A stretch of 64,000 nt of DNA from Aquimarina macrocephali JAMB N27 (GCF_000520995.1 NZ_JACA01000015.1:1-64000), one strand, 5' to 3'; counted from the first letter of the stretch, positions 34,489 to 44,208 are shown. Notes: a model not told the origin generated them from the sequence alone. Numbers and translations are program-made.

Positions 34489-35278
34489 ATCGCTCTAAAC
34501 TATTGTTTTTTGGATCGGGACAAACATCACAGTCTGTCATTAGCTTTGCTCCTCTGGGTAAAGAAGCCCTAAGGTTTGCCAATGTTTCTTCAAATTTATT
34601 TTTAAGTGCTTTTATATAGGTTGTCATATCTGTGATTTTGTCTATACTTGGCTTGTCTAATTTATCTTGAACTTCATTCTTATCTGGTTGTAGGTTTATT
34701 TTAATTGCTCTAAACTCAAATTTACCAGTTTCTTCTGTAACTTCCAGAATCAGACCTGGTAATCCCCTCAACTTCCATGGGCCATGCGATATAGGAATTT
34801 CTGATGTAAACCATGCTGTATATTCTCTTCCTCTATATTTTGCTGTAGCTTTTTGACAAGGGTACACCCCTATTTTTTTATGTTCAGCATGTAACTGCCA
34901 GGGAATAGATTCAATACTATCTTTAACAACATAAAGTTTACCAACTATTGATTCTCTAAAAATTAATTCATTGGTTTTGTTATTTGTGTAGTAATATGCC
35001 CGTGGCAAACTATTCTTCATTACTTTATGTTCAGAAGCAACCCCTCCCTCTTCTCTTTCTTCTTCTATTGTTTTTTCATGATTTACTCTCTTTGCTACTC
35101 CTTCTTCTCTATACGAAGAAATAACACTGTTAAAGTACAACTTATAAGGAACCGCAAAAGAAACTCCATTTTCATTATGGATTATATTTTGATATTTTAC
35201 AATACCAATAGTTTCTTTTTGCGAGTTAACTGTATAATTAAAGATTAAAAAAGCTATTATAAATATTAGGTTTTTCAT
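34481..35278 (-). CDS. GLPGLI family protein (first copy)
   Basis: The 265-residue exported protein has a signal peptide (ending NSQ), GPWKLRGLPGLILEVTEE, and the C-terminal CDVCPDPKNNSLERF. It is very similar to the second copy, consistent with a tandem duplication. A near-palindromic AAAACCGTTTC (35305-35315) is just upstream. The downstream second copy overlaps it, and the two appear to head the receptor operon. Confidence 0.9.
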   Translation of the reverse strand: MKNLIFIIAFLIFNYTVNSQKETIGIVKYQNIIHNENGVSFAVPYKLYFNSVISSYREEGVAKRVNHEKTIEEEREEGGVASEHKVMKNSLPRAYYYTNNKTNELIFRESIVGKLYVVKDSIESIPWQLHAEHKKIGVYPCQKATAKYRGREYTAWFTSEIPISHGPWKLRGLPGLILEVTEETGKFEFRAIKINLQPDKNEVQDKLDKPSIDKITDMTTYIKALKNKFEETLANLRASLPRGAKLMTDCDVCPDPKNNSLERFD

Positions 35279-35304
35279 TTCTACTATATAAGATTATTTA
35301 TATT

Positions 35305-35611
35305 AAAACCGTTTCCATAAAAATTTAATTATTTATTTAAATTGACTAACATGGATATACAGAAACACCTATCCAATTTCCAGCGTGATCATAATGATCC
35401 ACTATTCTATAACAATTATCATCCTCCTCAACAATTCGTATTGAATTATTACTTTCAATTTCTAATTCATTACTATTATTACCTATTGCATACGTCGCAT
35501 ATGCGCTTAAAAATATTCCTAAAGTTAAAACGATTTTTTTCATATCTAATTTGATTTTAAAAAATTAATGATTTGTATTTAATATTTAATTCTGATTACA
35601 GAAACGGTTTT
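35305..35611. promoter_or_regulatory. Pair of inverted 11-bp elements upstream of two cassette genes
   Basis: AAAACCGTTTC (35305-35315) precedes the GLPGLI gene, and its exact reverse complement GAAACGGTTTT (35601-35611) precedes the 65-residue gene. Each contains near-palindromic AAAC-S-GTTT. A shared regulator site is possible. Confidence 0.3.
35346..35543 (-). CDS. Small exported protein, 65 residues
   Basis: A signal peptide (IVLTLGIFLSAYATYA) is followed by a mature part of about 45 residues (ELEIESNNSIRIVEEDDNCY and IVDHYDHAGNWIGVSVYPC) with two Cys, at 44 and at the C terminus. These could form one disulfide. I do not recognise a family. It is the first gene on the minus strand before the GLPGLI-receptor-peptide cassette, 67 bases from the first GLPGLI gene, and may be a secreted ligand or peptide of the same system. 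Confidence 0.6.
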   Translation of the reverse strand: MKKIVLTLGIFLSAYATYAIGNNSNELEIESNNSIRIVEEDDNCYRIVDHYDHAGNWIGVSVYPC

Positions 35612-36055
35612 CTTTTTTATATTCAATTCAAAAATCAGCCGTATATTTCTGTACTATATCAATTACATTTTTCTTGATACAAGAAAATATGATTAGATAC
35701 ATACTACACACCTTCATTCTTGAAATTGATCAATAAAACAAATATGAAAATCCGATTTCTAGGTAGGATAGTGGAGTAAATCGAACTGTAATACAATACT
35801 ACCATTTTTTCTCGACGCAACGCATACGGTTATACCGTAAAACATTTACGAATCACCACAACCTACTGACAACAAGATGAATATAAATTTAAAAAAAGAT
35901 AAAAACACCTCTTTTTCAATTGTATAACATCAATTATTGAAATATTAAACATGATAATTAAAGTGCTTTAATGGTAAAAAAGACTAAAAAGACAAACCTA
36001 AGTTCAATTGTTAGTATTAGCCTGTAGAAGACCAACCAATCATAAGTAATATTAA
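35544..36055. other. Long intergenic region upstream of the peptide/GLPGLI cassette
   Basis: This 512-bp AT-rich stretch has only very short open frames (30-33 codons at most on the minus strand) and no clear terminator. It presumably holds the promoter of the cassette. I see nothing else to support. Confidence 0.4.
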
Positions 36056-36772
36056 TTATAGTTTCTGCGTATAATAATTGTAATCGGCTATTACTCGATC
36101 TACAAACTGTAATGGTTTTTCTTGTGGAGTAACATCCATTAAAGCACTTACTTTTTTCGAAAGTTCCAGAATAATATTATGATCTGCATCTCGCCTGGCT
36201 TCTGTATAAATAGTTTTTATTTTACGAATCTCTGCATCACTAAAAACAGTAACCTGAGGATACATGGCTACATAATCTTCGGGAATATCGACTAATATGG
36301 TCTGATTAAATCGTACACGTTGCCGCTCACTAATCACAGTAGTACCTGCTGCCATATCTCCAAGACGTTGTCCTTTGCCGTTTAACAAAATAGAAATAAC
36401 CGCAACACCACCAAATGCCAAAGTAATATCTAATAAGCGAAGCAGCCATCGCACCAGGTAATTCGAAAAAGCTGGTCTTGCACCATCCATGCGAGCCACT
36501 TTTATCTTCATCGTTGCTTTACCAGGAGTTTTACCATCCCAAAATGTTTCCCATAATATAAAATATAAGAATGGAGGTAAACTTAAAATTAACCAAAAAG
36601 CCCACTCGTCTCCATAATCAAGACTTAATGCCCCAATCATAAATATAGCTATGATAAAATAAGCTATGATAATCAAAAGATCAATAAGATACGCTAGAAT
36701 ACGCTCTCCTATCCCAGCAGCATTTTGCTGTATACTAACATTTTGAGCAGTTTCTATTTGAAAATTATCCAT
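36056..36772 (-). CDS. RDD-family membrane protein
   Basis: An RDD domain (GIGERILAYLIDLLIIIAYF, then WDGKTPGKATMKIKVARMDG, then GQRLGDMAAGTTVI) spans about 3-4 membrane helices in residues 20-150. A soluble C-terminal tail of about 80 residues follows. RDD proteins can be Na+/H+ or small-molecule transporters, but most are uncharacterised. It is divergent from the SpoIIM gene, 36 bases away, and belongs to the MoxR/DUF58 neighbourhood. Confidence 0.85.
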   Translation of the reverse strand: MDNFQIETAQNVSIQQNAAGIGERILAYLIDLLIIIAYFIIAIFMIGALSLDYGDEWAFWLILSLPPFLYFILWETFWDGKTPGKATMKIKVARMDGARPAFSNYLVRWLLRLLDITLAFGGVAVISILLNGKGQRLGDMAAGTTVISERQRVRFNQTILVDIPEDYVAMYPQVTVFSDAEIRKIKTIYTEARRDADHNIILELSKKVSALMDVTPQEKPLQFVDRVIADYNYYTQKL

Positions 36773-36808
36773 TAATTATGTTTCTTTGAGCCTCTTAATC
36801 TTCGATAC

Positions 36809-37771
36809 ATGCGTGAGGCGGCTTTTGTGAAGCAAAATAAAGATAAATGGTTAAAATTTGAAAGTGTTCTGGTTAATAATACTCAAATAACTCCAGATGA
36901 GCTTTCTAATTTGTATATAGAAATAACTGATCATCTTAGTTATGCTCAGACATTTTACCCTGATAGTCAAACTCTTAACTATTTAAATGGCTTAGCATCC
37001 AGTGCCCATCAAAAAATCTATAAAACAAAAAAAGAGAAAAAAAACCGATTGTATTCTTTTTGGGTTAAAGAATTTCCTTTAGAGTTCTATCAATATCAAA
37101 AACACTTACTAATCGCATTCCTCATTTCTGCTTTATTTACAGCTATCGGAGCGTACTCTTCTGCGACAGACGGAGCTTTTGTAAGATCTATATTAGGTGA
37201 TGCATATGTAAATATGACCTTAGAAAATATTGCTAATGAAGATCCCATGGCAGTATATAAACAAATGGGAGAAACCAATATGTTTTTGGGAATTACTTTA
37301 AACAATATCAAAGTAGCTCTTAATTGCTTTATTCTAGGAGTAATGTTCGGGATAGGAACCATATATATGCTCATGCAAAATTTTATAATGCTAGGTTCTT
37401 TTCAGTATTTCTTCTACGAGAAAGGATTACTTTGGGAAAGTGCTCGCACGATATGGATTCATGGTACTATTGAAATCTCTGTAATTATTATTGCAGGATG
37501 TGCAGGCCTGGTTGTAGGAAATTCTATTTTATTTCCAAAAACATATACTCGACTTACTTCTTTTATTAGAGGAATTAAAGCAGGGTTAAAAATTGTGATT
37601 AGCACGATTCCTTTTTTTATAGTAGCAGGGTTTTTAGAAGGTTTTGTGACCAGACATACAGAAATGCCGGATTGGCTAGCCATTGTAATCATATGTGGGT
37701 CGCTAGCTCTAATCTTATTTTATTACGTAATTTACCCCAGACAACTTTACAACAGACAAAAAAATGAATAA
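36809..37771 (+). CDS. Stage II sporulation protein M (SpoIIM)-like membrane protein
   Basis: An N-terminal helical arm (REAAFVKQNKDKWLKFESVL) is followed by five or six membrane helices, including the family pattern FLGITLNNIKVALNCFILGV and IWIHGTIEISVIIIAGCAGL. Despite the name, non-sporulating bacteria carry it beside MoxR/DUF58 genes. It overlaps the next gene by 8 bases. Confidence 0.85.
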   Translation: MREAAFVKQNKDKWLKFESVLVNNTQITPDELSNLYIEITDHLSYAQTFYPDSQTLNYLNGLASSAHQKIYKTKKEKKNRLYSFWVKEFPLEFYQYQKHLLIAFLISALFTAIGAYSSATDGAFVRSILGDAYVNMTLENIANEDPMAVYKQMGETNMFLGITLNNIKVALNCFILGVMFGIGTIYMLMQNFIMLGSFQYFFYEKGLLWESARTIWIHGTIEISVIIIAGCAGLVVGNSILFPKTYTRLTSFIRGIKAGLKIVISTIPFFIVAGFLEGFVTRHTEMPDWLAIVIICGSLALILFYYVIYPRQLYNRQKNE

Positions 37772-38636
37772 TAATTACATAGAGTTTAAGAAAAAAAGAG
37801 AGTTAGGAGATATCCTAACAGATACTTTTGCTTTTATAAGAGAAAATGGTAAATCATTGATATCTGTTTTATTAAAAACATCAGGTATCGCTTTTGTATT
37901 ACTTTTACTTGCTTCTGGGTATTATACTTATTCTTCTGCTAATATTTTTGATCCGGTGAGTATCCGAAATGGAGGGATGCTAAATTCGGGAGTGCTTATT
38001 ATTGCTCTTTTTGCAATGCTGGCAACATTACTCGTATTTTATGCATTACTTTTCGGAACCGTTTTACATTATATTAAAAACTATATAGATAACAAAGGTA
38101 GTGTTGACGAGGGAGTTGTAGTACAGGGAGTAAAAAAAGATTTCGGAAATATTATCGGATTAGGAATACTTTCGGGATTGATTACTTTTTTTGGTTTCAT
38201 GCTTTGTGCAATTCCAGGTATCTATTTATATGTCCCTATGAGTTTGGTTTTTTCAATTCTGGTATTTCGTAACACCAGTATTTCTGATGCTATAAATGAT
38301 AGTTTCTTACTTGTGAAAAACGAATGGTGGATTACCTTTGCTACACTTTTTGTTATTGCAATAATTATAGGGATTATAAGTATGGTATTTTCTATTCCGG
38401 CAGTAGTCTATACTTTTACAAAAACGTTTACTGCAGCTTCAGAAGGGTCTTTGGCCGATCCATCTACTATGGTTGATTGGGTTTTTATAGTCTTAAATAC
38501 GCTATCATCGGCAGTTCAATATATATTATATATTATCACCGCAATTTCTACTGCATTTATATATTATAATTTGAATGAAAGAAAACACGCTACAGGCGCT
38601 TTAGAACAAATTGACTCTTTAGGTAAATCAGAATAA
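37764..38636 (+). CDS. Multi-helix membrane protein in the MoxR cluster
   Basis: The 290-residue protein has about six membrane helices. The N terminus (RELGDILTDTFAFIRENGKS) resembles the GdpP/GDPD-membrane-domain-like 'glycerophosphoryl diester phosphodiesterase membrane' families, with repeated PxxVYTF-type helices and a C-terminal ITAISTAFIYYNLNERK. No catalytic motif is present. It is tightly packed between the SpoIIM-like and DUF4129 genes. Confidence 0.7.
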   Translation: MNNNYIEFKKKRELGDILTDTFAFIRENGKSLISVLLKTSGIAFVLLLLASGYYTYSSANIFDPVSIRNGGMLNSGVLIIALFAMLATLLVFYALLFGTVLHYIKNYIDNKGSVDEGVVVQGVKKDFGNIIGLGILSGLITFFGFMLCAIPGIYLYVPMSLVFSILVFRNTSISDAINDSFLLVKNEWWITFATLFVIAIIIGIISMVFSIPAVVYTFTKTFTAASEGSLADPSTMVDWVFIVLNTLSSAVQYILYIITAISTAFIYYNLNERKHATGALEQIDSLGKSE

Positions 38637-38637
38637 A

Positions 38638-39387
38638 TTGAAAATTCTTTACTACGTCTTATTTTTTGTGCCACTCTTCTTATCAGCAAGGGTTCAGGAT
38701 AGTACTGCTATATCTGCCCCCCGGGAGTTAGTTTATGATCTCGATTCTAAGCAAAAAGCACCTCAGTTTGATGATCAAAAAATAGAAGAATTCAAAACAC
38801 AAGACGATTTTGATTATACCGAATATCAGGAACCTGATAACTGGTGGACACAATTTAAAAATTGGGTGACTCAACTCTGGCATCAATTTATCTCGTGGTT
38901 ATTCGGTACAGAAGAAGTAACCGGATTCTGGGCTGTAGTTTTTAGGTTATTACCCTATCTCTTAGTTATAGGTGTATTATTTCTATTAGGTTGGTTATTT
39001 ATGAGGGTAAATCCTGCAGATATGCTTCTTGAAAAGCAACTTGCTCCACAGGTAGAGCTTACAGAAGACGAAGATATTATTCAAAATCAGGATATCCAAC
39101 AGCTCATTAATCAGGCCTTAGAGCATAAAAATTATAGATTAGCAATTCGGTATTATTACTTGTTTGTATTAAAAAAATTATCTGATGTAGAACTCATTCA
39201 ATGGGAAGCTCAAAAAACAAATACCGATTATATAAAAGAATTAACAGATGATTCGGTACAACATCAATTTAAATCCATCACCAAGTTATATGATTTTATC
39301 TGGTACGGAAGCTTTGAGGTTAATGAAAAGTTATACCTGAAAGCTGAAAAAGAGTTTACTTCTATAACCCATCTTATCCAACGTTAA
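38638..39387 (+). CDS. DUF4129-containing membrane protein
   Basis: The protein has a signal peptide (KILYYVLFFVPLFLSA), an exported acidic segment with many Trp residues (NWWTQFKNWVTQLWHQFISW), one membrane helix and a C-terminal DUF4129 helical domain (KNYRLAIRYYYLFVLKKLSD). It starts with TTG one base after the previous stop. DUF4129 proteins accompany MoxR-DUF58 systems. Confidence 0.8.
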   Translation: MKILYYVLFFVPLFLSARVQDSTAISAPRELVYDLDSKQKAPQFDDQKIEEFKTQDDFDYTEYQEPDNWWTQFKNWVTQLWHQFISWLFGTEEVTGFWAVVFRLLPYLLVIGVLFLLGWLFMRVNPADMLLEKQLAPQVELTEDEDIIQNQDIQQLINQALEHKNYRLAIRYYYLFVLKKLSDVELIQWEAQKTNTDYIKELTDDSVQHQFKSITKLYDFIWYGSFEVNEKLYLKAEKEFTSITHLIQR

Positions 39388-39391
39388 TGTG

Positions 39392-40603
39392 ATGACTAAA
39401 AGTTCTAAAATATTAATCATCATTATTATAGGAGCCATTGGTTTACTCACCTACATAGAAGCTAGTGAGCCCGAACCTGTAAACTGGTATCCGAGTTATG
39501 CCAAAACAGATAAAATTCCCTTGGGTTCTTTCGTATCCTACAATTTAATAAAAGAGTCTTTTGATACTCAAGGGTTACAGGATATAAACCAACCGCCTTA
39601 TGAATTTCTCAAGGATAATGATAGTGTATCAGGAACATATTTTTTTATTAATGGATCAATAAGTTTTGATAAAAATGAGCTACATACAATATTAAAATGG
39701 GTCGAAAGAGGGAATACTTTATTTGTTTCAGCAAAAACTATAGAAAATCGATTATTAGACACTCTTAATATTGAGACAGATAATCTTATATCTATTGACA
39801 AAATATCTACCAAACCACTTGTTGAGTTGGTTAATAAAGAACTTAAAGCACAGTCTCCTTTTTTATATAATCAAGATATTTACAATCCATATTTTAGTGA
39901 ATTAGATACTATAAATGCTACTATTTTAGGAGTTTCACAATTATATAACGATACATTAAAAATCAAAGATCCAAAAGTAAACTATATACAACAATCTTTT
40001 GGTAATGGAAAAATCCTATTACACACCTTTCCCGAAGCTTTTGGAAATTATTTTATGCTAAAAGACACGAATTATCAATATACTCAAAACCTTTTGGCAT
40101 ATATAAATCCCAATCAAAAAATACTATGGGATAATTATTATAAATCGGGAAAGACATTTTATACCTCTCCCCTTTTCTTACTTTTAAATAATCGCTATCT
40201 CAAATGGGCGTACTACTTTGTTCTTATTGGAGTAGTGCTTTTTGTAATTTTTGAAGGAAAACGAAAACAACGTAGTATTCCGATTATAGAGCCTTTAAAA
40301 AATCAGACTTTATCTTTTACAAAGACCATTAGCGGAATGTATTTTGAAAAAGGAAAACATAAAGAAATAGCAACTAAGCAAAACCTGTTATTTTTGGATT
40401 ATGTTCGTAACGTGCTTAGAATTCCTACAAATGAACTAAATGAAAAAACAATAGTCGATATTGCAGCCAGAAGCAACAATAGTATAGAAGATACCAAAAT
40501 AATATTTAAATATTTTGATGAACTCAATAAAAAAGTAAAAGTTGAAAAAGAAGATTTATTAAAACTTTATCAATTAATCAACATATTCAAAACTCGATCT
40601 TAA
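39392..40603 (+). CDS. DUF4350-containing protein
   Basis: An N-terminal membrane helix (ILIIIIIGAIGLLTYIEAS) is followed by a periplasmic DUF4350 domain (SYNLIKESFDTQGLQDINQP, GTYFFINGSISFDKNELHTI, a GATase-like fold), a second membrane helix near residue 280 (LKWAYYFVLIGVVLFVIFEG) and a cytoplasmic tail. The ATG at 39392 or the GTG at 39389 may be used. It is part of the MoxR operon. Confidence 0.8.
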   Translation: MTKSSKILIIIIIGAIGLLTYIEASEPEPVNWYPSYAKTDKIPLGSFVSYNLIKESFDTQGLQDINQPPYEFLKDNDSVSGTYFFINGSISFDKNELHTILKWVERGNTLFVSAKTIENRLLDTLNIETDNLISIDKISTKPLVELVNKELKAQSPFLYNQDIYNPYFSELDTINATILGVSQLYNDTLKIKDPKVNYIQQSFGNGKILLHTFPEAFGNYFMLKDTNYQYTQNLLAYINPNQKILWDNYYKSGKTFYTSPLFLLLNNRYLKWAYYFVLIGVVLFVIFEGKRKQRSIPIIEPLKNQTLSFTKTISGMYFEKGKHKEIATKQNLLFLDYVRNVLRIPTNELNEKTIVDIAARSNNSIEDTKIIFKYFDELNKKVKVEKEDLLKLYQLINIFKTRS

Positions 40604-40632
40604 AAACGATATATCATTTAAACGAAGTATAA

Positions 40633-41673
40633 ATGGAAAACGAAGAAATTAAAAACAATATAAATCCAGAGCAATCTCCCGAAACAGAATCTCAAGAGCA
40701 AAATCTGAGTTTTCAGAACAGGATTGATCTTAGTGAATTACAACAATCTGTAGAAAAACTAAAGGCAGAATTGGCAAAAGTAATCGTGGGACAGCAGGAT
40801 TTTATCGAGCTATTAATTGTTTCCTTGTTATCTAACGGTCATGTTTTAATCGAAGGAGTACCTGGGATCGCAAAAACGGTAACTGCCAAATTATTTGCAA
40901 AAACGTTAAAGACTGATTTTAACCGAATCCAATTTACTCCTGATCTTATGCCTAGTGATGTATTAGGGACTTCTGTACTTAATATGAAAACCAGTGATTT
41001 TGAATTTAAAAAAGGTCCTATTTTTTCTAATATGGTTCTCATCGATGAGATTAACCGTGCTCCAGCCAAAACTCAAGCAGCCCTGTTTGAAGTGATGGAA
41101 GAAAAGCAAGTAACTATAGATGGCATTCGATATCCTATGGATCCTCCTTTTATGGTATTGGCAACTCAAAATCCTGTAGAACAAGAAGGGACTTATGCTT
41201 TACCAGAAGCACAACTGGATCGGTTTTTATTTAAAATCAAGGTAGATTACCCTACTTTTGAAGACGAGGTAAATATCCTAAAGACCCATCATGTTAGAAA
41301 AACAGCAAAGCCTTTAGAAATGGTTGATCCTGTAATTACTCCAAAACAATTACTAGAATTTAAAGCAAAAACACAAGATGTAATCATTGAAGAGAAAATT
41401 CTGGGATATATTGCAGAGATTGTAACCAAAACCAGAACACATCCTCACTTATATTTAGGAGGTTCTCCGCGTGCATCAATTGCTGTTATGAATGCTTCAA
41501 AAGCTTTTGCTGCAATTAACGGGAGAGATTTTGTAACACCAGAGGATATAAAAAAATCGCTTTTCCCTGTATTACGCCATCGTTTAATCTTATCACCAGA
41601 ACGTGAAATGGAAGGAATGACAACAGAAAATGTTATTGAAATGATATTGCAATCTGTAGAAATACCCCGCTAG
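40633..41673 (+). CDS. MoxR-family AAA+ ATPase
   Basis: Walker A is GVPGIAKT and Walker B is NMVLIDEINRAPAKTQAAL, followed by EVMEEKQVTIDG, sensor-1 LATQNPVEQEG, and the lid GGSPRASIAVMNASKAFA. MoxR ATPases act as chaperones with VWA or DUF58 partners in envelope stress and complex assembly. The N-terminal 35 residues are an acidic, Gln-rich extension. The DUF58 partner gene follows after 2 bases. Confidence 0.95.
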   Translation: MENEEIKNNINPEQSPETESQEQNLSFQNRIDLSELQQSVEKLKAELAKVIVGQQDFIELLIVSLLSNGHVLIEGVPGIAKTVTAKLFAKTLKTDFNRIQFTPDLMPSDVLGTSVLNMKTSDFEFKKGPIFSNMVLIDEINRAPAKTQAALFEVMEEKQVTIDGIRYPMDPPFMVLATQNPVEQEGTYALPEAQLDRFLFKIKVDYPTFEDEVNILKTHHVRKTAKPLEMVDPVITPKQLLEFKAKTQDVIIEEKILGYIAEIVTKTRTHPHLYLGGSPRASIAVMNASKAFAAINGRDFVTPEDIKKSLFPVLRHRLILSPEREMEGMTTENVIEMILQSVEIPR

Positions 41674-41675
41674 TT

Positions 41676-43010
41676 TTGATCCAATTTTTAAAATCACTAT
41701 ATCTAAGTTCCAGAGTATTTTATATACTCACTCTAATATCAGTATTGTTTTTATTATCATACTGGTTTACTCCAATCTACCCTATTGTCTGGTTATTGGT
41801 ATGGGGATTAATGATTGTTTTTCTGTTTGATATTGTGGCTTTATATAATACTCAAAATGGAGTTCATGCCAATAGAATTTTACCAGATAAATTTTCGAAT
41901 AGTGATTTTAATGCGGTTCCGGTAAGAATAAGAAGTAATTACAAGTTCACTACTAATGTAGAGATTATTGATGAGATCCCAGTGCAATTTCAAAAACGTG
42001 ATTTTCTCAAAAAAGGAAGTATTTCTCCTAAGTCTATTTTAGATTTTGAATACTCATTACGCCCTGTAAAACGAGGAGAGTATGTCTTTGGAAACTTATA
42101 TGTGTACGCCATGACCAGAATAGGCCTTGCAAAACGTCGTTATAGTTTTGATAAAGCTGCAATGGTAAAAGTATATCCTTCTTTTATCCAAATGAAAAAG
42201 TATGATTTTTTGGCTATTGATAATAAGTTAACCCAAATAGGACTTAAAAAAATACGACGTATTGGGCATACTATGGAGTTTGAGCAAATTAAAGAATATG
42301 TAACCGGTGATGATGTTCGTACCATTAACTGGAAAGCTTCTGCAAAACATGGCAATTTGATGATCAATCAATTTCAGGATGAAAAATCTCAGCCTATATA
42401 TTCTATAATCGATGCTAGTCGTGTTATGAAAATGCCTTTTAGAGGATTGAGTCTTCTGGATTATGCTGTTAACAGTACGCTGGCTTTTTCTAATATCGCC
42501 TTAAAAAAACATGATAAAGTAGGAATGTTATCTTTTTCTAATACAGTAAATGATTTTTTGCCGTCTAGCGGAAAGAAAACATACATTAACAATATTTCTG
42601 AAACACTTTATAATGTCAAAACCCAGTTTCTTGATTCTGATTATGGGTTATTATATACTCATGTTAAACGACAAATTAACCATAGAAGTTTACTCTTGTT
42701 ATATACTAATTTTGAACACATATCATCTTTAAAAAGACAACTTCCATATTTACAGGCATTAGCAAAAAAACATTTGCTGGTAGTCATCTTCTTTCAGAAT
42801 ACAGAACTTGATCATCTTATCCAACAAAATGCAGAAGATCTACAAACTATTTATGATCAAACTATTGCACAACAATTTGCATATGATAAAAAAGTAATGG
42901 TAAAAGAGCTACAAAAACATGGAATACAAACCGTCTTAACTACTCCAGAAAATCTTACTGTTAATACTATTAATAAATATCTGGAGATCAAAGCTCGAGG
43001 ATTATTATAA
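41676..43010 (+). CDS. DUF58 domain protein, MoxR partner
   Basis: Two N-terminal membrane helices are followed by an immunoglobulin-like region and a DUF58 (VWA-like) domain at about 200-300 with the signature VTGDDVRTINWKASAKHGNL and DASRVMKM. It starts with TTG two bases after the MoxR stop. It closes the SpoIIM-to-DUF58 operon. Confidence 0.9.
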   Translation: MIQFLKSLYLSSRVFYILTLISVLFLLSYWFTPIYPIVWLLVWGLMIVFLFDIVALYNTQNGVHANRILPDKFSNSDFNAVPVRIRSNYKFTTNVEIIDEIPVQFQKRDFLKKGSISPKSILDFEYSLRPVKRGEYVFGNLYVYAMTRIGLAKRRYSFDKAAMVKVYPSFIQMKKYDFLAIDNKLTQIGLKKIRRIGHTMEFEQIKEYVTGDDVRTINWKASAKHGNLMINQFQDEKSQPIYSIIDASRVMKMPFRGLSLLDYAVNSTLAFSNIALKKHDKVGMLSFSNTVNDFLPSSGKKTYINNISETLYNVKTQFLDSDYGLLYTHVKRQINHRSLLLLYTNFEHISSLKRQLPYLQALAKKHLLVVIFFQNTELDHLIQQNAEDLQTIYDQTIAQQFAYDKKVMVKELQKHGIQTVLTTPENLTVNTINKYLEIKARGLL

Positions 43011-43300
43011 GTAAAGCTTGTTTACAACTCTTGCTTCGATAAAATCACTATTTTTTGTTTTCTATTTTTATAGAATATTCATACCACTAAGAGATATACA
43101 TTCTTTGTGGCAATCTTAGAAAAAAAACTATATTTACCATGTAAACAAAACTATTTTACTTGTTAAATCACACATACTAAAAATGATGAATTTTTGTTTA
43201 AAGATTAAGAAGAAAATACATTTTGATTGAAAAATTAATTAGTATTGACTTCAAAATTTAAAAGAGATTTATTAGCATTAACTTATTAAAAAACACAAAC

Positions 43301-43504
43301 ATGACAATTAAAAAATCAATGATTATAGCTGTTTTAGCTTTAGGGGTTTTGGGAGCCTGTACAGAGAAAAAAGAAAAAAAAGAAGAAAACACAGATCCTG
43401 CTAAAGTAGAAGCTACTCAAGAATCAACAACAGAGATTGATGAAGCTGAAAAAGCAAGATTAGATAGCATCCAACAAGTAAAAGAACACGGACACGCACA
43501 TTAA
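43301..43504 (+). CDS. Small lipoprotein with histidine tail
   Basis: The 67-residue protein has a lipoprotein signal (IIAVLALGVLGAC, Cys 20), a Lys/Glu-rich body and a C terminus EHGHAH that could bind metal. It lies 14 bases before the HupE/UreJ gene. The function is not established. The His tail and neighbour suggest metal delivery. Confidence 0.6.
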   Translation: MTIKKSMIIAVLALGVLGACTEKKEKKEENTDPAKVEATQESTTEIDEAEKARLDSIQQVKEHGHAH

Positions 43505-43518
43505 TCTATATTGCAAAA

Positions 43519-44208
43519 ATGTTAAAAAACACCAAAACATTCTTTATATTTCTCGCCTTTGTACTGATTTCAATAACAGCAAACGCTACGCATGGTGTTG
43601 ATGATGAAACACAGTCTTTTTTATTAGGAAATAAAGGAATCGCTTTTGGTCCGTTTCTATACATCGGAGCAAAACATATGATAACAGGATATGACCATCT
43701 ACTTTTTCTGGTAGGGGTCATTTTCTTTTTATACAGAACAAAAGAAATATTATTATATGTAAGTTTTTTTACAATCGGTCATAGTCTTACCTTATTACTT
43801 GGTGTAATGGCAGATATTAATGTAAACGCATTTTTAATAGACGCCATTATCGCATTATCGATTGTATATAAAGGATTTGATAACCTGGGAGGATTTAAGC
43901 AATTTTTTAAGAAACAACCCAATACCAAAATAGCGGTATTAATTTTTGGGTTGTTTCATGGTTTTGGATTAGCGACCAAATTACAAGAATTCAATTTTGA
44001 TAGAGAAGGCCTTTTTGTAAATCTAATCGGTTTTAATATAGGTGTAGAAATAGGACAGTTTTTAGCCTTAGGATTAGTTCTTATACTTTTAGGGGTTTGG
44101 AGAAGGTATAACAGTTACGTTAAATTCTCTAACCTTACCAATATAATTCTTATGGCTGCAGGCTTTTTGTTGTTTGGATTTCAAATGACAGGATATTTCA
44201 TGACGTAA
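43519..44208 (+). CDS. HupE/UreJ-family membrane transporter
   Basis: A signal-like N terminus with a short exported His-containing stretch is followed by about six membrane helices. The family metal motif HX5DH appears as HMITGYDHLLFL, along with GHSLTLLLGV and GLFHGFGLATKL. HupE/UreJ proteins move nickel or cobalt. It sits between the His-tailed lipoprotein and a membrane-anchored protein, suggesting a metal-uptake set. Confidence 0.85.
   Translation: MLKNTKTFFIFLAFVLISITANATHGVDDETQSFLLGNKGIAFGPFLYIGAKHMITGYDHLLFLVGVIFFLYRTKEILLYVSFFTIGHSLTLLLGVMADINVNAFLIDAIIALSIVYKGFDNLGGFKQFFKKQPNTKIAVLIFGLFHGFGLATKLQEFNFDREGLFVNLIGFNIGVEIGQFLALGLVLILLGVWRRYNSYVKFSNLTNIILMAAGFLLFGFQMTGYFMT

Noticed and set aside
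30032..35543. Calling this a complete lanthipeptide gene cluster
   Set aside because: No LanB, LanC, LanM, radical SAM enzyme or C39 transporter is present. Only the precursors and associated envelope genes can be supported.
35696..35830. Minus-strand ORFs of 30-33 codons in the gap upstream of the 65-residue gene
   Set aside because: There is no GG leader, signal peptide or other support. They look like chance frames in AT-rich DNA.
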